Assembly: GCA_965602225.1 (NCBI GenBank)
Contig: CBFCYE010000012.1
Location: 12,056-76,055 of the forward strand
DNA from: Tenderia sp965602225
Lineage (GTDB): Bacteria > Pseudomonadota > Gammaproteobacteria > Tenderiales > Tenderiaceae
Direction: 5' to 3'
Length of the DNA stretch: 64,000 nucleotides
How positions within the stretch are numbered: position 1 is the first letter of the stretch; each line of letters starts with the position of its first letter. Below are positions 26,075-35,105 of the stretch, in pieces. The notes beneath the pieces were generated by a model that saw only the letters and a program-made list of their open reading frames with translations, was not told the origin of the DNA and did not search any database. A program made the translations under genes and the position numbers.

Positions 26075-27235
26075 ATGAAAACAGAAAAACTCAGCATAAA
26101 CACCATGTTAAAGCAGCTGATTGCTACGCCATCGATGAGCAGTGTCAGCCCCGAGTTTGATATCAGCAACCGGGCGGTAATCGACCTGCTGGCAAACTGG
26201 CTCAACGATGCCGGCTTCCAGGTTGAGGTGACACCCCTGCCCAGTCAGCCGGATAAGGCCAATCTGCTAGCCAGCTATGGAGCAGTCAACGAAGACAGTC
26301 AGGGGCTGATGTTTGCCGGTCATACCGATACGGTGCCCTATGACCAGCACAGCTGGCACCATGATCCATTTCAACTAACCGAACGTGACGGCCGAATTTA
26401 TGGCCTCGGCACCTCGGATATGAAGAGCTATTTTGCCCTGGCGCTGGAGGCAATCCGCCAGTTTGATGCCGAGCAACTGAAACAGCCCGTGTTTATCCTC
26501 GCCACCGCCGATGAAGAGAGCTCCATGGATGGAGCCCTACATCTGGTTGAGCAAGGCTGCCCCAATGTCCGTTATGCCGTGATTGGCGAGCCGACTGGCC
26601 TGAAACCGGTGAATGCCCACAAGGGCATCATGATGGAGTCGATCCGCCTGATCGGCAGAAGTGGCCATTCCAGCAATCCGGCTCTGGGGGTGAATGCGCT
26701 GGAGGCGATGCAGTTGGTGATTGCCGATCTGTTGTTGTGGCGCGATCAGCTGCAAAGCAGATATAAAGACGAACAATTTTCTGTGCCGACGCCAACCCTC
26801 AACCTGGGTTATATCCAGGGCGGTGATAATCCCAATCGCATCTGCGAGCAGTGTGAGCTGCATTTTGATCTGCGCGCCCTGCCTGGCATGGACCTGAACG
26901 AGCTGCGTGTCGAGATTCGCGACCGTCTGCACAGCCTGTTCAAACACAGCACCATCCGCTGGCAGATGTCATCGCTGATTCAGGGCACGCCGCCGATGCA
27001 CACCCGTGCTGATTCCGAGATCGTAAAGGCCGCCGAACAGCATTGCGGTCATCACGCCCACGCGGTGGCCTTTTGCACCGAGGCACCTTATCTGGCCGAG
27101 CTGGGAATCGAGACCATCGTCCTTGGCCCCGGTGATATTGATCAGGCCCATCAGCCGGATGAATACCTATCCCTCGACAGAATCAATCCAACTGTAGATT
27201 TGCTCGGCCATCTAATCCGCAAATTTTGTCTATGA
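26075..27235 (+). CDS. argE: Acetylornithine deacetylase
   Basis: ArgE removes the acetyl group from N-acetylornithine in the linear arginine pathway. The 386-residue M20-family peptidase shows the metal-site motifs GHTDTVPYD near residue 82, GTSDMKS near 112, ADEESSMDG near 145 and GEPTG near 170, and the dimerisation-domain HKGIMMESI and GRSGHSS. These fit ArgE rather than DapE. It is a single gene divergent from the Ig-like lipoprotein. Confidence 0.87.
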   Translation: MKTEKLSINTMLKQLIATPSMSSVSPEFDISNRAVIDLLANWLNDAGFQVEVTPLPSQPDKANLLASYGAVNEDSQGLMFAGHTDTVPYDQHSWHHDPFQLTERDGRIYGLGTSDMKSYFALALEAIRQFDAEQLKQPVFILATADEESSMDGALHLVEQGCPNVRYAVIGEPTGLKPVNAHKGIMMESIRLIGRSGHSSNPALGVNALEAMQLVIADLLLWRDQLQSRYKDEQFSVPTPTLNLGYIQGGDNPNRICEQCELHFDLRALPGMDLNELRVEIRDRLHSLFKHSTIRWQMSSLIQGTPPMHTRADSEIVKAAEQHCGHHAHAVAFCTEAPYLAELGIETIVLGPGDIDQAHQPDEYLSLDRINPTVDLLGHLIRKFCL

Positions 27236-27295
27236 TTTAGTTTCCAGATCAGGGTCTATACTTTTTATAGATTTCCCTGAATTCTGGAGGTTGTC

Positions 27296-28144
27296 ATGCA
27301 AATCGATATCAACAAAGATATGCTGCGCACCCTGATGGTAATGGGCGGTGTGGTTGAGGCCCGTGACCCCTACACTGGCGGCCATTTATGGCGGGTGTCG
27401 CAATATGCCAAGCGTCTGTCGACTCAGCTTGGCCTAAGTAATGATGAAGTCCTGCAAATGACTATCGGGGGCTATCTGCATGATCTGGGCAAGATTGGTG
27501 TGCCGGATCAAATTCTGCGCAAAGCTGGTGCGCTAACAGATGATGAGTTCGCTATTATCAAAACCCATCCCGTAGTCGGCGCCGAGATCATCCAGGAACA
27601 CCCTCTGTCGGTCATCGCCCATGATGCGATTCGTTATCACCATGAGCGGGTCGATGGCAACGGTTATCCCGATGCTATTCCGGCAGAAACCCTGCCACTA
27701 AGCGCCAGGGTCATCGCCATCGCCGATGCCTTCGACGCCATGACCAGCACCCGCGCCTATCGCAAAGGCATGACCAGGCAGGTGGCTATCGAACGTCTGC
27801 TCGAGGCCAGGCATACACAGTTTGATGCCAACATGGTTGATTTGTTTGTTGCCCTGGCAGGCAATGGCAATCTTGATGAGGTGCTGGCCCATAGCGATGA
27901 AAATATGCCGCTGCTGACCTGTGACGTGTGTGGCCCGATTATCGCCGTGGACAGAGATTGTAAAGATGGCGACATTATTTACTGCAAGTCATGCGGTAGC
28001 GAATATCGGCTGCATCGCATGGCAGATACATTCGCGATTGAGCCAACCGGAGGTAAGGCAACGGCGCAACAGCTAAAACCTCAGGCGGATAAAAAACCGA
28101 TTGAAGAACTGATTCAGCAGATGCCGGTTGAGTTGAGGTTTTAG
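27296..28144 (+). CDS. HD-GYP domain c-di-GMP phosphodiesterase with zinc-ribbon-like tail
   Basis: HD-GYP proteins hydrolyse cyclic di-GMP. This 282-residue protein contains the HD motif in GGYLHDLGKIGVPD near residue 60 and the GYP motif in HHERVDGNGYPD near 115, with the metal-binding His residues in KTHPVVG and IAHDAIRYHH. There is no N-terminal sensor domain: the HD-GYP core begins within the first 20 residues. After the core, CDVCGP...CKSC (about 203-232) forms two CxxC pairs likely to bind zinc. TGGAGG precedes the ATG. Confidence 0.88.
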   Translation: MQIDINKDMLRTLMVMGGVVEARDPYTGGHLWRVSQYAKRLSTQLGLSNDEVLQMTIGGYLHDLGKIGVPDQILRKAGALTDDEFAIIKTHPVVGAEIIQEHPLSVIAHDAIRYHHERVDGNGYPDAIPAETLPLSARVIAIADAFDAMTSTRAYRKGMTRQVAIERLLEARHTQFDANMVDLFVALAGNGNLDEVLAHSDENMPLLTCDVCGPIIAVDRDCKDGDIIYCKSCGSEYRLHRMADTFAIEPTGGKATAQQLKPQADKKPIEELIQQMPVELRF

Positions 28145-28157
28145 GGCTGAAAGGTAT

Positions 28158-31151
28158 TTAGCTGTTCTGGTTCTGTAAACGCTGGGTGATGGTCTTGGCG
28201 GTATCAGTATCAAAGATATTTAAGGCGCGTTCCAGTTCATTTAGACTGTCCAGGGAATCACTGCCAGCTGCATTCTGACGCAATGCCCCAAGGCATGCCT
28301 GTGCCTGTACCAGGTCTGTATCCAGGGCTTCAACCAGTTTATCCAAAGAAGTAGACCAGGCCGTCGGGTCAAACGTTGCCGAATCGCTGGCCTCTGCCGC
28401 TGTGGAGCTGACAACATCTTCAAGCACAGCCAGGCCGTCGATGACTTCGGTCAGACTGCTTCGCAGCATTTTGAAAGCGTCACCATTCACATCAACATCG
28501 GTGTTGTGGCAGGCTTGCTCCATGGCGGCGGCAGTTTCGTAGAGCTGTTTGGCACCGAGATTACCGCCACTGCCCTTGAGGCTGTGTGCCAGACGCGTTG
28601 CCTCATCCCACTCACCCTGAAGAATAAGCCTTTCCAGGCTATCCACTACGCCAGACTGTTTGTGACGAAAACTGAGCAAAATCCGTTTGTAGACCGTCCA
28701 GTTACCATTTAACCGGGTCAGGCCATCTTTCATATCGATACCTGGCAGCATGTCAGGAATGACATTTGGTGCGGCAGCAGCTGCAGGTTTAGTCTCGGGT
28801 TTTTCAGCGGGTTTAAGCCAACGTGATAACTCCCTGAACAGAATGTCAGGCTCGATGGGTTTGGTAATATGACCATTCATGCCGGCAGTAAAACTCTTAT
28901 CGGTGTCTTCACTCAGGGCATGGGCAGTCATGGCAATGATAGGTAGCTCAGAGAAGCGCTGTTCAAGACTACGAATCGCTTGTGTTGCTTGTAGACCATC
29001 CATGACCGGCATTTGAATATCCATCAACACAACATCGTAGTGATTGTCCTGCACCGCCTGTAGTGCTTTAGCACCGTTGTCACAAATATCAACCTCAAAG
29101 CCAGCGGCTGCCAGTATCTCCTGCGCCACCTCTTGATTGATAGGATTATCCTCTACCAGCAGCAGTTTGCTGCCGCCAAACCACCATTCCTGACCTTCAT
29201 CAACGACTTGACTGTAAGACATCTCATTGCTGTGCTCACCTATAATCTGCAACAGAGTGTTACGCAGTTCGGCTTGCCGAATTGGCTTGGTCAGCCAGGC
29301 ATCCACTTCCGCTGCCGCAGAAGTCTGCTCGATACCGGTAAACATCATCAGCTTCATATCATGCAGTGCGCCATCGGCACGTATGGCACGCGCCAGCTCC
29401 AGACCATCCATGCCCGGCATCATAAAATCCAGTATGGCAATATCGTAAGGCTCGCCGGCTGCAGCGGCGGCCCGCAATTGTGCCAGGGCCTCACTACCAT
29501 TCATGGCAATCCCCGTATGAGATACCTGCCATTGCTTCAAGACTCTCGCCATCAACGTTACCAGGGTTTCGTTGTCATCAACCACCAGAATGCGTTGTCT
29601 ACTCAATGTTTCAGAGATCTGTTGAGCGGGGTCGCTGTCGGCGATGATTTCAAAAGAAAGGTCGAAACTGAAGTCTGAGCCCAGACCAGGGGCGCTCGCC
29701 ACACGTATTTCACCACCCATGGCCATGATCAGTTTTTGACTGATCGCAAGCCCCAGACCAGTGCCACCATATTTGCGAGTATGGGAACTATCAACCTGGC
29801 TGAACGCATTGAACAGCTGTTGCTGTTGCTCTCTAGTCATTCCAATACCGGTATCTCTCACGCCGAATCGGATAAGATTGTTTTCCAGTCTTGTTGCATA
29901 CACTACGACGTCACCTTGCTCGGTGAATTTGATGGCATTATTGATCAGATTGGTCAGCACCTGACGCAGGCGGGTAGGATCACCCTTGATCGTCACAGGC
30001 AAATCAGAATCAAACGAACAGAACAGTTCGACGCCTTTTTCTTGCGTCCCTTTAACCAGCAGGTAGGCACAGCCTTCCAGCAGTGAAACCAGTTCGAAAG
30101 GGATCGATTCCAGCTCCACTTTACCCGCCTCAAGTTTTGAGATATCGAGGATGTCGTTGATTACCTTGAGCAGCATTTTACCCGACCCCGTTGCGGTATT
30201 CAGATAACGCTGCTGAGGGGCATTCAGTTCGGTCTTGTTAAGCAAATGCAACATGCCCAGTACGCCATTCATCGGCGTGCGAATTTCATGGCTCATGGTA
30301 GCCAGAAATTGGCTCTTGGCCTGAGTGGCCTTTTCTGCCCGGTGCATTGCGGCGACTACATCTTTAGTTGCCTTTTTTACCCTGCTTTCTAGTTGCTTGT
30401 TATCGTCATCAATCTTTTTCTTTGCCTGGCTAAGCTCATCAACCATGTAGTTGAAAGAGTGTGCCAGGGCGCCAATTTCATCTTTACCCTTGTCTTCGAT
30501 CTTTATTTTATAATTTCCGGAAGAGATTTCCTGAGTCACATTCATAAGCCGGGCAAGTCTATTTAATACCACACCACGCAATAAGATAAACAATACCAAG
30601 ATGGCCAGTAACACAGTAATGAACATGATGATGGCAATGCGCTGATTAATTGCCGCAAGTGTTTGCTGGATATCATTGATTGAAATATCTAATACAACTG
30701 CGCCAATAATTTTTGAACCTTGCAAGACTGGTGAGATGGATCGAATCCCAAGTTGATTTTTATCTTCCTCGCTGGTGATGATGGAGGGTTTTGCTGACGT
30801 AATGGCCATGTTTATATATGTGTCAGAAGTCCTCGCCTCAATATTTTTTTTATCAGAAGAAACCAGCAAGATAGAGTCTTTATCGTAGACCATAATCTGG
30901 TCTATCATCCTGTAGTAAGTCATGTATTTACTGATAATAATGTCAGCTGAAGAAGCAAGGCTCCGGCGTTCGATGTCATATTTAATATCGTGAATAACGG
31001 AAGCTGTGAGTAACTCCGCAGAAACTTTCTTCTGCTCAACGATATTCTGATATATAAGGCCGCGCATCATAAGTGTGGCGGCCAACATTGATAGGATCAA
31101 CACCCCTACCACCATCAATATTACCCGCCCTCTGATACCGAAATATTTCAT
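28158..31151 (-). CDS. BarA-like hybrid sensor histidine kinase with two receivers and Hpt
   Basis: This 997-residue membrane kinase has two transmembrane segments (about 8-30 and 170-193) around a periplasmic Cache-like sensor, then HAMP, a coiled linker, HisKA (MSHEIRTPMNG near 288), HATPase (NLINNAIKF, DTGIGM, GGTGLGLAIS), a first receiver (VVDDNETL, LDFMMPGMDG), a second receiver (VEDNPINQ, MDIQMPVMDG) and a C-terminal Hpt (LAHSLKGSGGNLGA). All phosphorelay residues are present. It starts three bases after the ALDH-like stop, so it is third in an operon with a solute-binding lipoprotein and that protein. The output regulator is not in this operon. Confidence 0.92.
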   Translation of the reverse strand: MKYFGIRGRVILMVVGVLILSMLAATLMMRGLIYQNIVEQKKVSAELLTASVIHDIKYDIERRSLASSADIIISKYMTYYRMIDQIMVYDKDSILLVSSDKKNIEARTSDTYINMAITSAKPSIITSEEDKNQLGIRSISPVLQGSKIIGAVVLDISINDIQQTLAAINQRIAIIMFITVLLAILVLFILLRGVVLNRLARLMNVTQEISSGNYKIKIEDKGKDEIGALAHSFNYMVDELSQAKKKIDDDNKQLESRVKKATKDVVAAMHRAEKATQAKSQFLATMSHEIRTPMNGVLGMLHLLNKTELNAPQQRYLNTATGSGKMLLKVINDILDISKLEAGKVELESIPFELVSLLEGCAYLLVKGTQEKGVELFCSFDSDLPVTIKGDPTRLRQVLTNLINNAIKFTEQGDVVVYATRLENNLIRFGVRDTGIGMTREQQQQLFNAFSQVDSSHTRKYGGTGLGLAISQKLIMAMGGEIRVASAPGLGSDFSFDLSFEIIADSDPAQQISETLSRQRILVVDDNETLVTLMARVLKQWQVSHTGIAMNGSEALAQLRAAAAAGEPYDIAILDFMMPGMDGLELARAIRADGALHDMKLMMFTGIEQTSAAAEVDAWLTKPIRQAELRNTLLQIIGEHSNEMSYSQVVDEGQEWWFGGSKLLLVEDNPINQEVAQEILAAAGFEVDICDNGAKALQAVQDNHYDVVLMDIQMPVMDGLQATQAIRSLEQRFSELPIIAMTAHALSEDTDKSFTAGMNGHITKPIEPDILFRELSRWLKPAEKPETKPAAAAAPNVIPDMLPGIDMKDGLTRLNGNWTVYKRILLSFRHKQSGVVDSLERLILQGEWDEATRLAHSLKGSGGNLGAKQLYETAAAMEQACHNTDVDVNGDAFKMLRSSLTEVIDGLAVLEDVVSSTAAEASDSATFDPTAWSTSLDKLVEALDTDLVQAQACLGALRQNAAGSDSLDSLNELERALNIFDTDTAKTITQRLQNQNS

Positions 31152-31154
31152 TGT

Positions 31155-32612
31155 TTATGAATGCCTGCTTCTGGTATCTGTATTCACAGTCATGATGTCT
31201 GCTAAGGTTCCATCCAGCTGGAATGTCTGGCGATACTTATCTATCCATGTGGAGACCGGATTAAGGCCGCTTGGTGGATAGCCTCCCCACGGTTCGAACA
31301 TAGATTCAATTGATGGGTCACTATTGACACAGATTCTTGCCGCCCTTGAGTTAACTGCAAACGATCTAATTAACTCTTTGTTGGTGCTGAGAATGGTGTC
31401 ACTGAGAGGAAACCGGTTTGCCTTAAGCCACTGCCACATTTCTTCCTCACTGACTTGTTTCAACCACAGTGCCGGCCCAAACATCCCTTCACGGACTATT
31501 GTGCTATCAAGGCTAACATTCTCGATTACTGCGGGGCTGAAGTATGCATTCTTGACATTGCCACCACATAGAATCCTTGCTTCAGCAGAGTCGCTAATGT
31601 TTTGCTTCAACAGCGTGGCCTGCTTATCACTGAATAAAGGACCGACTTGTGTGTTTTGTTCTAGTGGATGCCCGACTCGGAGATTAGTGAATGCCTCTAC
31701 GAGTGCTTCTTTGAAGGGTTTATAAATTGTGTCCTTGATGAGTACTCCATTGATTGAGGTGCATGTGCCGCCGTTATATCTAGTGGCCCCGCTTGTGACA
31801 ATACGAACTGCTTCTTCAATTGAAAATGTGTCATCCACATATAACATGCCATTTCCCTGGCCATCAATAAGACAGACTTTGCCGGCTGAAAAAGCATTGC
31901 TAAAAACAGGCATTGCATATTGATTGCTGCCTATGTAATGAATTAAATCAACATTCTCGCTTTCATTGCATGCCTCAAGAAAATCCTTGGCCAGGCAGTT
32001 GACGATTGAGATGCATGATTCTGGTGGCTCACTTTTTAATATGGCCTCGGCAAGCAGGGCCCCTGTCGTTCCGGTTTGCAGTGATGGACGCAGAATGACT
32101 CGTGAGCCTGCGCAAAGCGCTGAAGCAATAATGACAATGCCAAGTGTTAGTGACGCATTTTGCGGCACCACTGCAGCAATACAACGAAACGGACGATCAA
32201 TCATCCGCATGTCCCGACCAGTTGCTGAGGAATAGGAGTGACGAATAATGCGTTCGTGACGCTGATCCTTGCCAGCATATATCTCAAAGTCGTTCAGGTA
32301 TTCAATCGCACCATCAACAATTTCAGTTGTGTCTTCTGCTATAAAGCCGGTTTCGAGATAGGCCTGCTCGAATATTCTGTCGCGATTAATTTCGAGCTGA
32401 TCTTTTAAGCGGTTGAGGAATTCAAAAACCTCGGTCATGGATGGCATATATTTAGACGGATCTAAATCTGATATTGCATTTGATATATCAGCTTTGTTGG
32501 CAAGATATATCTGACCTACGGTTTTATTGGTAACAGGCGATGTTACTTGATAAGTATCTCCAACATAGCTAATGCGATTGCCAATTAGATTGCCATAGCT
32601 ATTTTCGCTCAC
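31155..32612 (-). CDS. Atypical aldehyde dehydrogenase homologue lacking hallmark glutamates
   Basis: This protein of about 485 residues has the aldehyde dehydrogenase fold signatures, including LRPSLQTGTTGALLAEA at the cofactor site, IHYIGSNQ in place of FTGS, and the nucleophile Cys in YNGGTCTSING. By eye alignment, the general-base glutamate of LELGGK is replaced (VCLIDGQGNG), and the cofactor-ribose glutamate of EEIFGP is Gly (REGMFGPAL). Loss of the first is also seen in CoA-acylating members. The GTG at 32612 overlaps the preceding stop (GTGA) after GGGG; an ATG at 32654 is possible. Its operon partners are a solute-binding lipoprotein and a hybrid kinase, so it may process a sensed compound or have a regulatory role. 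Confidence 0.8.
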   Translation of the reverse strand: MSENSYGNLIGNRISYVGDTYQVTSPVTNKTVGQIYLANKADISNAISDLDPSKYMPSMTEVFEFLNRLKDQLEINRDRIFEQAYLETGFIAEDTTEIVDGAIEYLNDFEIYAGKDQRHERIIRHSYSSATGRDMRMIDRPFRCIAAVVPQNASLTLGIVIIASALCAGSRVILRPSLQTGTTGALLAEAILKSEPPESCISIVNCLAKDFLEACNESENVDLIHYIGSNQYAMPVFSNAFSAGKVCLIDGQGNGMLYVDDTFSIEEAVRIVTSGATRYNGGTCTSINGVLIKDTIYKPFKEALVEAFTNLRVGHPLEQNTQVGPLFSDKQATLLKQNISDSAEARILCGGNVKNAYFSPAVIENVSLDSTIVREGMFGPALWLKQVSEEEMWQWLKANRFPLSDTILSTNKELIRSFAVNSRAARICVNSDPSIESMFEPWGGYPPSGLNPVSTWIDKYRQTFQLDGTLADIMTVNTDTRSRHS

Positions 32613-33433
32613 TGTATCCCCACTTTCTGTTGATGGGGATTCATGATTCCCCATTTCTTATATATTTTACCGAGCTCACCGCTCGCTTTAAGTTTAGATA
32701 AGGCCTGATTAATAGCATCGAGCAGCGTTTTATCTTCACCTCTAAAGGCGACCACATAACGCCCTTCTCCAAATGCTTGCCCCACATTTTTAAGCTTCGG
32801 ATTACTTGCGCCGTAGGCACTGGCAATCGGTGTGTCGAGGACGACGGCATCCACCTTGCCTTCCTCAAGATCCTGGTAGCTGTATATTATCTCTGGATTT
32901 ATGCGGACATTAATTTCAGGGATGCTTCTGAGAATATCTTCTGCTGCTGTGCCCGACAGCGTAGCTACTGTCTTACCCTTTAAATCATCAAGACTCATTA
33001 TCCCTTGAGTATCCTTGCGCACAGTAATCTGCTGAGTATAGAGATAATAAGGATGTGAAAATTTAACTATATGACCTCGTTCCTCAGTATCCTCTATACC
33101 ATTCATAGCTATGTCGAAACTTTTATTTTGTAGTTCTGGAATCAATGTATCCCATGCCTTAATCACCAATTCCTGTTTTACGCCCAGCGATAGGGCAATG
33201 CTATTTGCAATATCCACCTCAAAGCCGATATATGTTCCTGGGTTTTTTGGGTCTTCATAAACATAGGGGATCCCGCCAATTACGTCAGCCCCCCAAAGCA
33301 GAACCCCAGCCTTCTTTACCCTTTCAAGAGACGGGTCTTTATCAGTGTTAGTGTTTGCTGTGTTGCCTAAGTTATTGCTATCACATCCTGAAAATAGTGC
33401 GGCCAATACCAATAATATATATATAGATTTCAT
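32609..33433 (-). CDS. Amino-acid-type periplasmic solute-binding lipoprotein
   Basis: The 274-residue protein has a lipoprotein signal (LAALFSGCDSN) and a family 3 solute-binding domain: the GIPYVYEDPKNPGTYIGFEVDIA start, DTLIPELQNKSFDIAMNG, the hinge strand GKTVATLSG, and DAINQALSKLKASGELGKIYKKWG at the end. This group binds amino acids or similar small acids. No permease or ABC ATPase lies beside it. It is first in an operon with the ALDH-like gene (4-base overlap) and the hybrid kinase, so it may present a ligand to the kinase rather than feed a transporter. The ATG at 33433 was preferred over an upstream TTG. Confidence 0.86.
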   Translation of the reverse strand: MKSIYILLVLAALFSGCDSNNLGNTANTNTDKDPSLERVKKAGVLLWGADVIGGIPYVYEDPKNPGTYIGFEVDIANSIALSLGVKQELVIKAWDTLIPELQNKSFDIAMNGIEDTEERGHIVKFSHPYYLYTQQITVRKDTQGIMSLDDLKGKTVATLSGTAAEDILRSIPEINVRINPEIIYSYQDLEEGKVDAVVLDTPIASAYGASNPKLKNVGQAFGEGRYVVAFRGEDKTLLDAINQALSKLKASGELGKIYKKWGIMNPHQQKVGIQ

Positions 33434-33445
33434 TTTTATTCTCAA

Positions 33446-34085
33446 ATATTTTTAACTAATCACTTATTGCGTTACCGCAGGTAACGTATTTGTCTTTTCC
33501 ATCTTGCCAGAGCAAGAGATGAAGTTCCATCTGGATTAACTTTAGACAACTATATGAAAGCGTAGTAGGTATGAAGCTATCGATAAGCTCATATTGTTGA
33601 TTGAATAGTCTCAGTATAATCAAGTGAAATGCCACGCTCCTTAAAACCTCTACTATTAAGGTGTTATTTTGAAGTTTATGCCTTAGTTGTATCGTTCAAA
33701 ATACTTTAAATCTTTAGTCATGGCTCTTGAAAACAGCCTGTTTTCTTAAAGGCCAGATAGTTATTTAAAGAAGAGGTTCAGTGGCTGTTTAGCTGTTGCC
33801 AGAGTGTCAGGGGTTTAATGGCCGATGCTGGTGATATTTATCAAGGCTTCTTGAGGTATCGAGGCACTCTAAGTCTAGACTTGCTTTAGTGGTGTGGCGC
33901 ATATCTGCTGTGCGAGTGAATAGTTTATAAATGCCTGTGCCTGTGCCTGTCGCGTTTGTGGCAATGTGGGTCAGTCATAAATTAAATCATAAGCCCATGC
34001 AGCTTGTATTGGGCAGAACATTTGGATGGATGTACGTATTATTACTTATAGTTATTTATCCTATATAAATAGGCTCGTCATGAAC
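33446..34085. other. Long gene-free region upstream of the solute-binding operon
   Basis: This stretch of about 640 bases is AT-rich with no reading frame of 60 codons and no RNA gene that I recognise. It includes a 17-base palindrome at 33470-33486, a short GTGCCT/GCCTGT repeat near 33935-33950 and a small CCTAT/ATAGG stem just beyond the LPP20-like gene end. It contains the promoter region of the solute-binding operon. Confidence 0.5.
33470..33486. promoter_or_regulatory. Perfect 7-3-7 palindrome, possible operator
   Basis: CGTTACC-GCA-GGTAACG is a perfect inverted repeat 37 bases upstream of the solute-binding protein start codon. Its place suits a repressor or activator site for the operon; the binding protein is unknown. 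Confidence 0.45.
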
Positions 34086-35105
34086 TCAGTTAAAGTCACC
34101 AAAGCCAAGCACTGTTGTGCGTAACTCATTTTTCAAAATTGCATCGATGTCGCTTAGCAAGCGTTGCTCGGCCTGATCGGCGGTGACTGATGCGACCTTT
34201 ATCGGCCAGCGTTGCACGCCGATGTCATTGCCGTTGTTGTCGAGCAATCTTAGTTCCAGGGTGCCTCGTAGCCAGTGCCAGTTGTCTTGATTGAATGGTG
34301 GGTCAAGTTTTGCTTCGGCTAGCAATGTGTAATCACTTTGATTTTTCGTGCCAATCTGAAACCCAGCGCTGCCAGCATTGCCGCTAAGGATAGATTGTAA
34401 CTTCGTTGCAAGTGCGCCCTGTGTTTCGGGCGAAAGTTTGATGTCGTTAATCAGGCTGTCACGGGTGCGGGTTAATTCTGCCAGGGAGATGGTGGCGGGT
34501 TTGCCGCGGCCGCTTGCATCTACTACCTGTAATGCATTCTGTGTGCTGAGGCGTTGCAATTGGCTGTTGATGGCCTGTTGTACCAGTGCGGCCTTTTGTA
34601 ATGAGTCGGTTTCTGATTCGGCCTGTTTTAGTTTTTGTTTGCTTTGTTCATCAAGTGTGTCGATCTGTTGTGCAAAATGCTGTTTGGCCTTGTTGCGTGA
34701 CAGCACAGCCAGGGCGTGATGTTTATGCTTGATTTGATCATTCCAGGTATCGGCGATCTCTATACCCTGGATGGTGCGTGTGGTTTGGGTGCTTAATTGC
34801 CGCGAGACGCTTTGCTCTAATTTTTCGCTGCTTTGATCGCCCTGTTGTTGCTTGCTGTATTGCTGTTGTTGCAGGCTGCGCTCGTTAATGGCTACTTCGA
34901 ATTGTTTGGCCAGGTCGGCACGGGCGCGATCTTTGGCGTCATTGAGGTTGTCGGCCATGCCCTGCCCGCTTAAATAAAGCTGGCCCGGGTAGTATTTGCT
35001 GTGACCATCTATCCAGTCGGGTTGGCTGCCGTCTTTTGTAGCCGTGCTACTGCAGGCACTAATCAATACGATGACGGATAGAAGCAGAGTATGTAATGCG
35101 CGCAT
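34086..35105 (-). CDS. LPP20-family lipoprotein (long form)
   Basis: This 339-residue lipoprotein begins with a signal ending LISACSS and carries an LPP20-like domain (QPDWIDGHSKYYPGQLYLSGQG, then a helical DAKDRARADLAKQFEV). A Gln-rich coiled segment and a C-terminal domain with YTLLAEAKLD follow. The ATG at 35105 follows AAGAGAG and was preferred over longer forms because it places the lipobox properly. It overlaps the COG3014-like gene by 47 bases and is last in the four-lipoprotein operon. LPP20 proteins are outer-membrane lipoproteins of poorly known role. Confidence 0.78.
   Translation of the reverse strand: MRALHTLLLSVIVLISACSSTATKDGSQPDWIDGHSKYYPGQLYLSGQGMADNLNDAKDRARADLAKQFEVAINERSLQQQQYSKQQQGDQSSEKLEQSVSRQLSTQTTRTIQGIEIADTWNDQIKHKHHALAVLSRNKAKQHFAQQIDTLDEQSKQKLKQAESETDSLQKAALVQQAINSQLQRLSTQNALQVVDASGRGKPATISLAELTRTRDSLINDIKLSPETQGALATKLQSILSGNAGSAGFQIGTKNQSDYTLLAEAKLDPPFNQDNWHWLRGTLELRLLDNNGNDIGVQRWPIKVASVTADQAEQRLLSDIDAILKNELRTTVLGFGDFN

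Noticed and set aside
29133..29678. 181-codon plus-strand frame opposite the hybrid kinase
   Set aside because: It overlaps conserved receiver-domain codons on the other strand and has no recognisable content.
33446..34085. tRNA or small RNA gene in the 640-base gap
   Set aside because: No cloverleaf, CCA end or terminator-backed hairpin was found by eye; a covariance-model search would be needed to exclude it.
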